This document shows positions 1-11,065 of a DNA stretch of 64,000 nt, piece after piece (positions within the stretch are counted from its first letter, which is position 1; each line of letters begins with the position of its first letter). Source of the DNA: Siphonodentalium dalli (Eukaryota > Mollusca > Scaphopoda > Gadilida > Siphonodentaliidae); assembly GCA_032622095.1 (NCBI GenBank), contig CP136066.1:184736716-184800715 (forward strand). The letters are read 5' to 3'. The notes under the pieces were generated by a model. That model made no database searches. It saw only the letters and a program-made list of their open reading frames with translations, and was not told where the DNA came from. The position numbers and the translations under genes are program-made.

Positions 1-352
1 TAAACAAAAAACAGGAAACGTAACGTTTTTTGCTTTAGTTTACATAACAGAGCAAACAAAATTGACAATAACATACTGTTTATGTGATATTTCTGATTGG
101 TATAAGAACAAAGTCTGCCTATATTTTACTATTCTTTCTGTTTATGGTGGTTTTTCCCGGAGTTGAATATTTTAAAAGCATACACGCCGCCCGTATCTTT
201 ATATGCCACAATTTTGAGCGCAAGATGTCGCAATATTAAGCCCGTTATATCGCGAAATATTGCAATAATATCGCAAGCGGTGCGCTTATAAGCCTTTCCA
301 CTTACAGTATTATTGCTATATTGGGCGCGAAAATAGCGCGCTTAATATACCA
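1..352. repeat. Right end of a GCGC/ATTGCGATAT-rich inverted-repeat element, cut by window edge
   Basis: This stretch matches 35739-36126 closely. It ends in the same run of short motifs (GCGC, TTAAT, ATTGCRATAT in alternation) and the same terminal TATACCAC. The fuller copy at 35104-36126 shows that this block is one terminal arm of an inverted-repeat element. No coding potential is visible. The left part lies outside the window. Confidence 0.6.
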
Positions 353-1160
353 CACCACTTCTTTTGACTGGTATTGTATGTGAAATATCGTTACAAGAGT
401 TATAAATAATGGAAATAAGAATAAATTACACACAGGCCGATGACTGGCAGTTGTGTTACAGACTTTTATAAATCGTACGGTATTTCACACAAACCCTCTT
501 CGAAGGCCTTGTGTTCATTTGATCGAAAATCTCGCGTCATTCTAATATAAGGCCCAGGAGCCGGACAATTAGCGTCAACATGGTCCGGAAGTAGAGAAAT
601 TTATTATAGAGATGGCTATTCAGAGGTCGATTTTTTTTACGTATGGTAAGTCAGTAAATTACAAACACACGAGTGTTAAAAGAATATCAGATACAAATCT
701 AAAAGACATTTAAAACAAATAGATCTATATTTATCTGAACTATATAGAAATAATTCAGATTTTGAAGAAAACTATCTAAGAGGTATGGACGAATTATGGC
801 CAATTCTCAAAATTAAGTTAGCACCCAAGGAGCGCAGTGGGAAATTCTGAAGTAGATGTTCTTGAAAATGCACACACTTGCACGTTTACACTGTTTGAAC
901 ATTTTGCAGCCATTGCGTCGTAGAAATCAACATGGTGACAGAATATGAACGGAAACATACATGTACATATAAATGCATCTTTGCCAAACCAAACGACATG
1001 CATGAAAAGTAAAAATTATGTTATTCCACAAGTAACGGTGCTACTGCTAGTTGCTTTCAAATACCTGTATGATTGATTCTTGCATGCCATTTACAGCCAA
1101 ATTTCGCTAGCATTACTACATGCGGAAACTACATCGATTTTTCTGTGGCACAGATGGATA
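353..1160. repeat. Duplicated non-coding segment, partner of 36127-37553
   Basis: From about 600 to 1160 the sequence is a diverged copy of 36565-37553, including matching stretches around the AAAAGACATTTAAA, CATTTTGCAGCCATTG and CATGCGGAAACTACA words. 360-590 differs from the partner and holds nothing recognisable. The partner carries an extra 438-bp TA-flanked insertion (37008-37445) that this copy lacks. The match ends at about 1160, where the LINE begins. Confidence 0.6.
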
Positions 1161-1329
1161 TTATAGATACAAGATACAAGTTACAAGATTTTATTGCAAT
1201 AACACCTCAATGGGCAGTTGCAAACATATAACATATAATATAAAACATACATGTACAATAATAGCATGAATTAAATAAAACCTGACTCAGTCAAAATTTA
1301 TATTCAATATACTCACTCACAAGTTGTTC

Positions 1330-2168
1330 TTATAATTATTATGCACTTGATAAAATCTGCCGTTTTTCAAAGAAGGACCGGATCATGTCGCATATGATAT
1401 TTATGGTATCAATGAGCCTATTTTCCATTATATAATTAAATTTATTGTCTTCTGTCATTCTGTGGAAATCGGTTATATACTCGCCTATTGCTGCGAACAA
1501 CTAATGCGAATGTTTTCGTATGCCGGGCAATTCATAACAAAGTGTGATTCGGTCTCAACCGAGTTTGTCCTATACAGACAGGACATATTCTATCATTTAT
1601 TCTGACGGGGGCTGTTTGTGTCTTCCCTTCTCAATCTCAAGCTTGTGATTACTTACGCGTAACCTTGTGAAGAGAATTCTCGCGTCAACAGATTTGGTAT
1701 TGGTAATATACGGTTCCACCTCATATCTGCGTTTGAAAATGCGATACGTTCTTAGTTTATTACCACTGATTGATCTCGTATCATCAAAACGTCCTTCACA
1801 AAACAGTTAATGTGCTCTATTTTCAGCTCTTTTTTTATCAGTTCTTGTTCTTGAAGTCCACTCGACTGACTGTCTTCCGCAATATCGACTCCATTCTTCC
1901 TCAGTAATACCTTCCACGATGCCGAGGATAATTTCGAATTAGTTGATTCAACGTAGGCCGCATAAACTAATATATGACGTTTTGACTTAGAAATTTTATT
2001 CCTATATCTGAAACTCTTTAAAACCGCGTCATGAAATACGGGGAATCTACCCAGTTCTGCACGAGAAGCATGATTCGACGCTTTTCTATTTATACAAAGT
2101 ACATTTTTGCAAAGGTAAAGAATCAGTATGCAGATTCGGCACATCTCCCAGCCATACTTCACAACCAT
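1330..2168 (-). pseudogene. LINE C-terminal region with Cys-His cluster
   Basis: 1752-2168 encodes the thumb-distal region (SRAELGRFPVF is typical of these LINEs). Further along on the minus strand, at about 1535-1600, a reading in another frame gives CPVC and then H-F-x-M-N-C, the CCHC-like zinc motif found at the C-terminus of I-type LINEs. Stops and frame changes separate the pieces. Confidence 0.65.
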
Positions 2169-2174
2169 ACAACA

Positions 2175-2888
2175 TTACTGTTTTATTAGTTTGTCAAACA
2201 ACTTGCATTTTGTAGGGATCGCTAGCTGAAGTCTTGATGGAATAGATTGTGTTAGGAAAAACATTGATTTTAATGCCTTTGCGCTCAAATGCTCCTGCGA
2301 TTTTAACGTTTTGCCAGTTGCACTGAATTTTAGACCCAAATACATATAATCCCCAACCATTTCCAGTGGCTTCGATCGAAATATGATTTTCGGTTCATAT
2401 TTTGACTTGCGAGATCTGAAAACCATGCATTTTGTTTTATTTACATTAACGGTGAGACTATTATCTGTTGCATAATTTTCCAAGTTATTCAAGCATTTCT
2501 GTAAACCTTCTTTCGTTTCCGATATTAGTACAAGGTCACCTGCGAATAAAAGATGACTGATCGGCCGATTATTTAGAATAACGGGATTGCAAGTCGAGTC
2601 AAATGAATATCTTAGGTCATCAATATACATTTTAAACAGCGTGGGTGAAATTGAATAGCCTTGTCTTACTCCAATAGTTGCGGGAAGTTGTGGTCCAACG
2701 CCTGCCTCTGTTTTCACACTTATGTAGCTTGCTTGATACATTGAACGTATACACTGATTTATTTTACCAGAAATTCCATAATCACGTATTTTGTGTAACA
2801 TTAACGATCTGTCTACTGAGTCGAACGCTTTTTTGAAATCAACGAATGCAGCATAAATGGGCTTATTTTTCTGCTTGTACTTCTTCAC
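2175..2888 (-). pseudogene. LINE reverse transcriptase palm and thumb, active site mutated
   Basis: The 237-residue frame carries RT motif A (FVDFKKAFDSVD), motif B (GVRQGYSISPTLF) and motif C, followed by the thumb. Motif C reads LLFAGDLVLI: the codon at about 2541-2543 is GGT where the first catalytic Asp (GAT/GAC) is expected. That Asp binds a catalytic metal in all RTs, so this copy cannot polymerise. The downstream sequence SKALKSMFFL is the usual connection toward the C-terminal region. Confidence 0.85.
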
Positions 2889-3001
2889 AATGGTATTTAA
2901 AACAAATGCACTATCAATTGTACTACGATTCTTCCGAAAACCAAACTGATTGTCACTGATCAGATCATTCTCCTCGAGGTGGTTATTTATCCTGGTGTTA
3001 A

Positions 3002-3529
3002 TTATTTTGTTGAAAAGTTGAAAAGTTTACCTAGGTTATTTGTCAGAGCAATCGGGCGATAATTATTCGGATCATGTCGATCTCCCTTTTTATAGAGCGT
3101 CTTTATGAGTGAAAAACTCCAATGTTTAGGGTAATGCCCGGAACATAACACTAGATTGAACAGTTTTGTTGTCTCATCTATTATCTCTGGTAATACTGAT
3201 TTAAGAAATTCATTTGAAATATTTCCATTTTCAGAAGATTTCCTATTTTTCAAGAGCTTAAGGCATTTGAGTAATTCTTCCGATGTTATCGCTTCGTCGC
3301 TAATATTTTGATCTACATCTATACGCGGCGTTCCCCGCACATGGTCATTTTGGTCTCGTGGAATTATTTCTTTACATAAAAGTTCTTTAAAAAAATCTAC
3401 ACATTCATCAGGGTGCAAATAATTCATTTCAACCTTTCGTGGTCTAAGACCATTAATTATACGCCAATATTCCGAAGGGTCACTTGTCTCAATATCATCC
3501 AGGTTTTCCAATATTTCCAGATAATACAA
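3002..3529 (-). pseudogene. LINE reverse transcriptase, N-terminal fingers
   Basis: The frame contains the typical LINE RT entry region: a helical stretch with LKNRKSSENGNISNEFLK, then a WSFSLIKTLYKKGD block and PNNYRPIALTNNLGKLF. These are RT motifs 0 to 2a. The frame ends in FSTK followed by a stop, and the RT continues in a different frame at 2888. It is not functional as it stands. Confidence 0.8.
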
Positions 3530-3648
3530 TTTCGATTTCTATTTTGTTTCTCTTTTATAAGCTTTTTTAGCGGCGAAAAACTCATTTCGGAGATCTGCAT
3601 TGCGAGGGTATCGCTTCATTTCTTTACTCGCGTGCTTCATATGTTTTT

Positions 3649-3891
3649 TCAATTCTTTGCATCAAACCATTTACGTTTCCTTTGCATTTGTTTATTTTTA
3701 CTTTTAACAAATTGAGTTGCGGTGGCATTAACATAATTCACGATATTATCATAATCGCGCACAGCTTGTTCTATTCCGTTCTTATCGCGTTCGTATACGT
3801 TTGATCTAAATTTCAATAAGCGGTGTTGCATATCAGCATCTAGCAGAGCCTGTTTTACTTTAGCATCACTATCTCGAGACCATTTAGCCAC
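3649..3891 (-). pseudogene. LINE linker between endonuclease and RT
   Basis: This is an 80-codon open stretch rich in Lys, Arg and charged residues, between the endonuclease and the RT N-terminus and on the same strand. Its position and composition match the poorly conserved connector of APE-type LINE ORF2. It has no independent motif, and it is separated from both neighbours by frameshifts. Confidence 0.5.
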
Positions 3892-3942
3892 ACCGTGCGG
3901 TTTCGTATAATGATATTTAAATGCAGTTTTATTGACATCTTG

Positions 3943-4716
3943 TCACTTTATGTTCATAAGTATTGCTAGTTGACAGTGATCTGAATATTCAGTTGGTTGT
4001 TTAACACAAAAGTAACTCACATCGGATACATATCTCTCTGAAATAATCACGTAATCCACTAAACCCGCACCATTATACTGAAAACTCGTATAATTTCCCA
4101 AAGAATCACCAGGTTTGCGACCATTTACTATTCTCACGGACGCCGATTTACAGAGTTTTAGCAAATTAACTCCAAACGAATTTGTTTCTTTGTCTAAACT
4201 AGCCCTGTCTTTCGCGCTATCTAAGACATAACTTTCAGATGATGTGGTGAACCTGTTCTCATCAAACGGGACATAATCCGGCCTTCCGCCTGTCCGTGCA
4301 TTAAAGTCTCCACCCAGAATGATAAGCGATGTTGGGTCATATTTGCGGAGTTCTGTCTCGATATCTCTAAAGACGAAATCGTAACCATCTCTTGTTTTCC
4401 AATAAGTAGAATTTTGTGGTGGCAGGTAAACAGAAACGAAAATGACATCAGACTTTTGACCAAATATTTCTCCGTTAAACTCTACCCATAACGCAATATC
4501 GTGAATGTTATGCACACGTGTAACAAACTTCGCATACTTTGATCGAAAATAAAATGCTGTTCCACCTTTCTCGTTATCTTTCGTATTTCTGCTCAAATCA
4601 ATACACTGATAGCCAGTTAAACTTATATTCCCGGGGTCTTGATGCCAAGTTTCTGAAATAGTTATGAAATCATATCGATCTAATTGGCGTATGAAATCAG
4701 AATCATTAAATGGGAA
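3943..4716 (-). pseudogene. LINE endonuclease (exonuclease-endonuclease-phosphatase fold) remnant
   Basis: In LINEs this domain nicks target DNA to prime reverse transcription. The reading starts near 4716 and contains an SETWH motif. It then has GDFNAR near the middle (about 4295) and ends with SDHCQLAI near 3975. These correspond to the conserved Glu, Asp/Asn and Asp-His of the family. An open frame runs from 4596 to 3943; the first ~40 residues lie just upstream in the same frame after an in-frame stop near 4733. The next coding block (3649-3891) is in another frame. Confidence 0.8.
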
Positions 4717-5150
4717 CTGTTAAATGTTTATCATTTCAATGTTATATGGCTAGTTTGGTGTGAATAAGGTTCAAATATAACATCCAATAAAAAATTAGAT
4801 ATAATTTTATCGATAAACGTGTTTTTAGCGACTTTTAAAAATCGATTATTATTTCTTAGCTGATTTTGCTCGAGTCACGTGACCGCAAAACCCGTGACGT
4901 CAACGTGGGACTTACCCCCCGCAGACGAACTGTTTACGAAAAATAGCTTCTGCACACAGCATTTCCGCGTTTGAAAGTGACTATGATCACGAAAATGACG
5001 ACGAGTTACGTGTTGCGGAGGATACTTCATCTATGGCAGATACTGAAGATGCCTTTGATGGCTTGCGTTTGAATATTGGCCCATATTTACACGAACCAGC
5101 CGACGAAGATAGTCCCATTAGTCGCAAGGACAGCGAGACTTAAAATTTAA
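4716..5150 (+). repeat. Copy 1 of an element with a TGACGTCA-type site, plus an acidic open frame
   Basis: The block begins GGGAACTGTTAA. About 170 bp later it has GTGACGTCAACGTGGGA. The same two landmarks, with similar spacing, recur on the minus strand at 11610-11826. Downstream (about 4925-5143) an open frame without an ATG encodes an acidic peptide with the words SDYDHENDDE and LRLNIGPYLHEPADED, ending in TAA. It looks like one exon or the start of a transposon-associated ORF. I do not recognise the protein, and coding status is uncertain. Confidence 0.45.
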
Positions 5151-6560
5151 ATTCACCAAGTCACAGTGTCAACAATCATTGAATCGATTAAATTATCAAT
5201 GTCATTCATTTTTGACGACGATTGTCATGATAATTGATTGTTATTCTACAAATGAATAATCTACATCTAACTCTAAAAAACAAATTCCAAGAAGACAAGG
5301 AAAATAAAGCAACCAAATTTGAGGACTGCATCACTACCACCACTGACAGTGGCACTGTACCACTACCAGTACTGGAGTAGGCTTGTCCAAAATTGACTAT
5401 ATATTTAGTATCCCGTAGATTTTCGACTACCAGTAGGGCTATCCACTCATTCACTGTCAGTGTGAGTGTTAGTACTGTTACTGTCCCCAGTGTGGCATGG
5501 AGTGTCTGTCAAAATCTGGTGGAGAACTTAGGAGGTGTGTAACAAGTAACAGCACTATCAGAGAATCGTTCGATCTACTGCGTACTAGCACTGTAAAACA
5601 ACCATTGAGTGGAACCGCCTTGAACAGTCAGTTGTTGATTCTGGAGATCGGTAACACTGAATATCTGAAGGATTTATAATTATATTAAATATGGATTCTA
5701 AGTTCTAGACGCTTCGTACCAGTGTCGTTGGATTATCAATGGATAGGATTCTGAACATTGCCGGAGTAGAAATTGAGTACACCTGAAGTCGAACAGAACG
5801 GATGTCATATCAACTTTCACGTTGCATTATATTATTGTGACCATATAAATGATAAAAATTGATATACAACTATAGTGACTTCTTCATTATTTCACTATCC
5901 GATACCATATTTTTTGGTTACTTTTTTTTATTTCGTACTTTGCAGAAAATCATTTATTTGTTTCCCTATGGTGTGACATACATGTACATGTACAGTGATA
6001 TGGTATCATTGGTATGAAAAGACGAATTGATTTCCAACATGGTGCGAAACGACCAAACAATAAGGTACGAAACTACAAAAAATATGGTGCGAAACTACAA
6101 ACAATATGGTACGAAACGACTTAAGACGATCCAAAATGTCGTGTTCCCATTTATATCTCCTCTGCAAGGGGAACAACCAGACACTGACCCTTTAGACTAT
6201 CAGCATCTAACATCATCGGACCCCACCAAAGTGCCTACTCTTGTGTGCCAAATATTTGTACCTGTATGTTTATTAATTTTATGAGAAAAATCCTTAAAAA
6301 GCCTTATTACTATACATGTAGATCTGCACATTTAAACAAAATTATGGCTCTGTTCTAAATTTAAATAACAAATGCTATTCAAATACCGGTAGTTTAATTA
6401 CAAATACTAGTACAAGAGACTGGATTTTTCATTTGAGATGTTGCGCACACGGGGCATGTACGTAGACAACGATGGTTACATTTCCCCATGCATATATCAA
6501 TTTTAAGCATGTCAATTGCGAAAACTTGCTTTATAATCAAGTCTAGACACAAAAATAATT
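5150..6560. other. Non-coding stretch with short TGCGAAAC repeats
   Basis: No gene is visible. 6038-6122 holds four imperfect repeats of about 22 bp around GGTGCGAAAC/GGTACGAAAC. The same word, or its complement, recurs at 9895-9945 and 10498-10530, so it is probably an interspersed repeat remnant. The open frames at 5206-5454 (minus) and 5497-5679 (plus) lack motifs, biased composition or homologous copies. Confidence 0.4.
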
Positions 6561-6562
6561 GT

Positions 6563-6850
6563 TTAACGGTACTAAATCCGATCAGATGCTCCTAAATTAC
6601 TATTTCTTTGGCTTCGGGGGTAAAAAATATTGATTCGAGTCGAGGAACCTACTCAACACTCTGAGTGATCAGATATAAATTTTTGAAGTTTATTATTTCT
6701 ATTGTTTGTGGCCCAAAAACACGCCGTCAAAAAGGTGGTCTCGGTCAAAATTGTGGATGAAGATGGATAACTCTAAAATCAAGTTATTATTACCACTTGA
6801 TTTTAGAATTATCCATCTTCATCCGCAATATTCCACCCTGCAGTTGTATT
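6563..6850. mobile_element. TTAA-preceded fold-back element with a 30-bp-arm hairpin
   Basis: The left end, TTAA then CGGTACTAAATCCGAT (6563-6582), resembles the ends of the elements at 8784 and 10002. It is followed by the same TTTGGCTTCGGGGGT and GATTCGAGTCGAGGAA words. At 6754-6824 lies a hairpin whose 30-bp arms differ at one position, with an 11-nt loop. A right end was not found, so this copy is truncated or internally rearranged. Confidence 0.55.
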
Positions 6851-7924
6851 TGGCACACAAAATTATACCGGTAGCTGTAAACAGTAAAGTCTGAACAGTA
6901 GAGTCTAAAGGCTTTATACCGAATCACAAACACTGATTTAATATCAGACATTTATCAGTTTGTGATCAGCATTTGAAGATGGATTTATATCTACATGTAT
7001 AGCTTCCTAAATATGTTTTCTATAATTCCCAGGATATAAAATAATAAAATCGAGTCAAAGACACATGTCATGAAATGCTTATATCAATTATCGATATTCA
7101 TACCCCCTTTTAAAAAAAGGGGGGTATACTGTTTTGCACCTGTCTGTCCATCCGTCTGATGTCTGTTCAGGGCATAACTTGAACAGTAGTGCTAATAACT
7201 GCTTGGATCTCAATGAAATTTGGTATACATGTAGATGTTCACCACTATGAGGGCATTCAATTTCTTATATAATGTGATTATCAATTGGGACATATTTTTC
7301 GTTACTATTTTTACAACAAACCGTCATTTCATAAAACTTTCAGGCGATCTCATATAGAGTTCTCCCACTTGCTACACTCCAAACATTTTTGCGAGCTGTA
7401 AAATGTCCCAAATTAGTTGTACATGTGTATGTATCTAATATACCAGAAAATATAAAATAAAATCAATATTGTCAGATAGAAGCATTTCCGGACAGGGGTT
7501 TTCAATTCATATTTATTATTTTTAATATTTCATACATATTTCAGGAAACTGCTGCATATAAAACTTGGTTTAGGGAGAGATAGACCATCTTTAAACTGTA
7601 ATCAAATTAAAAACCAAGATTATTCCTTAAATGATAATTTTGAGAGGGGGGGGGGGGCACTGATTTTCTAATCTTTCAACCAAATCATATCAACACATGT
7701 CTACCGGTATCAACTTATCAAGCAATACTACCGGTAGTATACCGGTACATCTAAATTAGAACGTGGCACAAGTTTGAAGTCAGAATATATGAGTGCATTC
7801 TATTTACAACCACAGGGGTCCGGGAACTTCTTAAAAAATCTTTATCTATTTGTGAATGTCCATTCTATATTAATTCACGATTCACGAGGGACCTTCTAGA
7901 TGGCTCCAAAGGGGTCTAACAGGG
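6851..7924. other. Non-coding stretch with a C/G-rich palindrome
   Basis: 7100-7127 is a palindrome (ATACCCCC, a T/A run, GGGGGGTAT). It is followed by a text typical of dispersed repeats (GTTTTGCACCTGTCTGTCC). 7645-7658 is a G homopolymer run. No coding sequence was recognised. Confidence 0.35.
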
Positions 7925-7929
7925 GTACT

Positions 7930-8556
7930 TTCTTACGAGAAAGATAATCAACATAATTGTGCAGATTATAAATGTATACAGCACATGACGGTATTGGGGT
8001 AAGGGACAAAAAGTGGGAGGGGCAAAACAATACATGTACCACACTGCATTAACATGGGTAACGACCCTGCTAGTTACATAATATTTAGAGGATATTACTT
8101 GGTTGGTTTGATATTAGACCAAATATCGGCCTGAGGTAACCTCATATCTCTATCAGCCTGACATCGAAGGTCGAAGGCTGATATGAGGTTACCGATGGGG
8201 CTGAAATCAGGCCAATATATTCAATCCAACCAAGTACATGTAATACCCTACACGTAACTATTAATTTGTTATTTTCTTATGAGAAAGATAATCATCATAA
8301 TGGTGCAGATTAGAAATGTCTACAGTGATGGTATTGGGGTCAGAGAAAAAAGTGAGAGCATTAACCTGGACAACGACTGGTCACCCTGCTAGTTATATAA
8401 TAATTAGAGGACATTTCTTGGTTGGTTTGATATTAGGCCTGATATCAGCCTAAGGTAACCTCATATCACTATCAGCCTGACATCGAAGGTCGAAGGCTGA
8501 AATGAGGTTACCGAGGGCTGAAATCAGGCCTATAATATCAAACCAACCAAGTAATA
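7930..8556. repeat. Two tandem ~315-bp units, each with a ~142-bp palindrome
   Basis: Units 7930-8242 and 8272-8556 align along their length (GAGAAAGATAATCA near the start, TACTTGGTTGGTTTGATATT later). In each unit the second half is an imperfect palindrome (8095-8236 and 8413-8554). Its arms run from CTTGGTTGGTTTGATAT to ATATCAAACCAACCAAG, and the inner arms GGTAACCTCATAT and ATGAGGTTACC face each other. This looks like a MITE duplicated together with its flank. Confidence 0.7.
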
Positions 8557-8779
8557 CCCTATCCATAACATTAATTAGTTTGGCTCTTAGTAACAGTAAA
8601 CAGTGTTCTATTGACAACTCTTTCAAATGAGTGACATCACAAAAAATCATTGTCTTAATATGCATTATTTAACAGTGAAATAGAATTATGCCATGTTGTA
8701 AAGCCATATTACTCGGATCCGTGATGTCATGAAATCATATTACTCTGATTGGTGATGTCCTAAAACTATATTACTCAAT

Positions 8780-9267
8780 TTAAAGGTACTCAATCTGATA
8801 AAACTCCTCTCAATTACTATTTCAATGGCTTCGGGGGTCAAAAATATTTGATTTGAGTCGAGGAAGCCACCCATCAAAGCTCAGATATTTTAGATATCGA
8901 TTTTAGAAATCTATTATTTTTCATTATCGGGAATACTTTCTGTCCCAGAACACAGTCAAAATTGCGTTATTATTACCACTTGATTTTAGAGTTATCCATC
9001 CTTGTCTGTTTGAATAGTGTTTTGGTGTACACATCTCGAGCAGATTACGAAGTTGAAGGCAATTATTAGTACTCATCTCGAGAAAATAACAAATTTAAAA
9101 AATCAATATCTAATAACTCTGAGCTTTGTTTGATGGGTTCCTCGACTCGAATCAAATATTTTTTACCCTAAAAGCCAAAGAAATAGTAATATAGGACCCT
9201 CTGATCGGATTGTTGTTGTTGGAATCTGTTGAGATGGGGACCCTCTGATCGGATTGAGTACCTTTAA
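8780..9267. mobile_element. 480-bp fold-back element with TTAA flanks
   Basis: TTAA at 8780-8783 and 9264-9267 flanks an element starting AGGTACTCAATCTGAT and ending ATCGGATTGAGTACCT. Inverted similarity extends inward about 140 bp on each side: TGATTTGAGTCGAGGAA on the left against TTCCTCGACTCGAATCAAA on the right. No ORF is present. It has the size and ends of a non-autonomous DNA transposon. A related copy with its own TTAA flanks is at 9998-10279. Confidence 0.75.
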
Positions 9268-9997
9268 GGCAAATTGAAGTGATATTCACCTACGGTAAGT
9301 ACATGTGCAAATGTAGTTTGATAACAAGCCATACCGGGCAAAATTTGGAATTTTTTTGGACCGATATAGCCATCAGTAGGAAACTTCCTTCCAAGTGGTG
9401 CTGTCGTAACATACAGGTATCAAGGTGGACCCCCCTCCCCAAATGGGGAGACTAATAGACTATCTAGCCACGTCTCTGATTTCAGTGGTCACACAATGAG
9501 TGAACAAGAGACCCAGAGCTCTTTCGCAGATAAGTCGTGGCTTCCTATACATGTACATGTACTTAAACTGAGGCCACAGGGGCTTGTTAAGAAAACAAGT
9601 AAAAATATATATACAAAAACATGCGTTTGTAAAGCATTACATGTACCGGTATACATATCAATAGAATATTGATGCATTTATAATGTTTGATAAAGTGGCA
9701 TCCTCAATTTTACTTGTTTTCTTTACAACAAGTCTGTGTGACTATATCACATGTACAATTAGTTCAAGATTGAACTTAACACTAAACACTGCTTTAATAT
9801 TTAGTATTACCTTTATTTGGAAATAAATTATAATGTGCAATGGACTGAACAGCCAATAGGTTGCTGGACATTTCGTTCCATAGAAGTTTGACATAGAGAT
9901 GTTTCGCACCAGGGTTCTGGACATTTCATACCAGTACATGTATCATTTCGACAATTTGTACCATTGAGTATACCGTATTATTTTTTGGAAATAACAT
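9268..9997. other. Non-coding, nothing recognised
   Basis: The stretch includes ACATGTACATGT words at 9549-9562 and TTTCGCACC/TTTCATACC motifs at 9900-9945, related to the short repeats at 6038-6122. Open frames here are short and unconvincing. Confidence 0.3.
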
Positions 9998-10279
9998 TAA
10001 AGGTACTCAAACCAATTTGATGGTTCCCATATTATCAGATTCCAACAACAATGTTTTTTTTTAAATGCCGCTTCGGTTATCAGAATCGATTAAATGCCCC
10101 AAAAAAATATATGCTAACCAGTCAACAATAGTAAACAATTGCCCAAATTTTCCAAAACCTGTTATTTATCAACATTTTGTTCAACACGGGTGGGTTCCTC
10201 GACTCGAATCAAATATGTTTACCCCCGAAGCCAAGGAAATAGTAATATGAAAGCGTTAATTCAGATTATGTATCTTTAA
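9998..10279. mobile_element. 274-bp TTAA-flanked relative of the 8784 element
   Basis: TTAA at 9998-10001 and 10276-10279 flanks a sequence starting AGGTACTCAAACC and ending GATTATGTATCT, close to the ends of the 8784-9263 element. The right arm again contains GGGTTCCTCGACTCGAATCAAA and CCCCGAAGCCAAGGAAATAG. It is shorter and more diverged. The 61-codon frame across it is a repeat artefact. Confidence 0.65.
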
Positions 10280-11065
10280 CTTTGTTGCCACAATTTCAAT
10301 TTGTTAATTTATTTTCGCGAAAAAATAAAGAAATATGTTTACATGTAATTGTCTGGTTGTCATCATCACGTACTTTAAATCGTAAACATGTTCGCTTTCA
10401 TTAAGTTAACAAAATTAAAATAATTTTTCACATGGTACGCTGCATACGCATGACCAATTACCATTTGTGGGAACCAACGAAACATACAAATGTATATGGT
10501 GTGAAATGACAAAACATATGGTACGAAACAATCAACTGTGTGGTTAAAATTAAGGGTATATATAAACCGGCCATGGTAGGAATTTCTTAGGAAACATCGT
10601 TTGAGCCATCCAACGAACCTTGGTGAATCACCGAGTGATCAACATGTATAATAGCCCGGAAGTGCTTAAATAGACCGATCGGTCTTCCACAGTCAGCATG
10701 CATCTGGTAAGAGGGGAGTCAATCTAAAATGTTCTATAATTATCTTTCAACCAATACTAGTACTTGCAAACAATAACAATTATTCTGATTTCTTTTGAAA
10801 CAAACAGAATAATTATTTACTGAGAATATTCAATATAAACATCTACAAATTCTTAAACAAACGGAATTTCAATGTTCAAGAAATTTAGAGGTCTCCCCTC
10901 TTACAATACAACAGTGAGCAATATGCCAGGAAGACCGATCAATGAATCTATTTTAACTCGATCAGGCTATTATTGTACAATATATATCGGTTGTTCACCT
11001 ATGTTCACTTGTCCAACTGATTTTGGAGAATATATACAAGCGAAATGATTAAACAAAATATTTAT
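10280..11065. other. Non-coding, nothing firm recognised
   Basis: 10660-10690 and 10925-10945 share the word AAGACCGATC/GACCGATCGGTCTTCC in inverted orientation. A further inverted pair, ACAATAACAATTATTCTG and CAGAATAATTATTTACTG, lies at 10770-10825. These suggest another decayed fold-back repeat. No coding region is seen. Confidence 0.3.

Larger units (their letters stand above)
1160..4720 (-). mobile_element. Dead APE-type LINE (I/Nimb-like), minus strand
   Basis: Read on the minus strand, the order is apurinic endonuclease, reverse transcriptase, a C-terminal Cys/His cluster and a 3' UTR. The UTR contains an AATAAAA signal and ends in short CTTGTAT-type repeats near 1165-1190. The 5' end near 4720 is inside the start of the endonuclease, so the copy is 5'-truncated. 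The reading frame is broken at least four times. The RT active site reads F-A-G-D instead of F-A-D-D, so it is catalytically dead even apart from the frameshifts. The I/Nimb assignment is inferred from domain order and sequence flavour. Confidence 0.85.
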
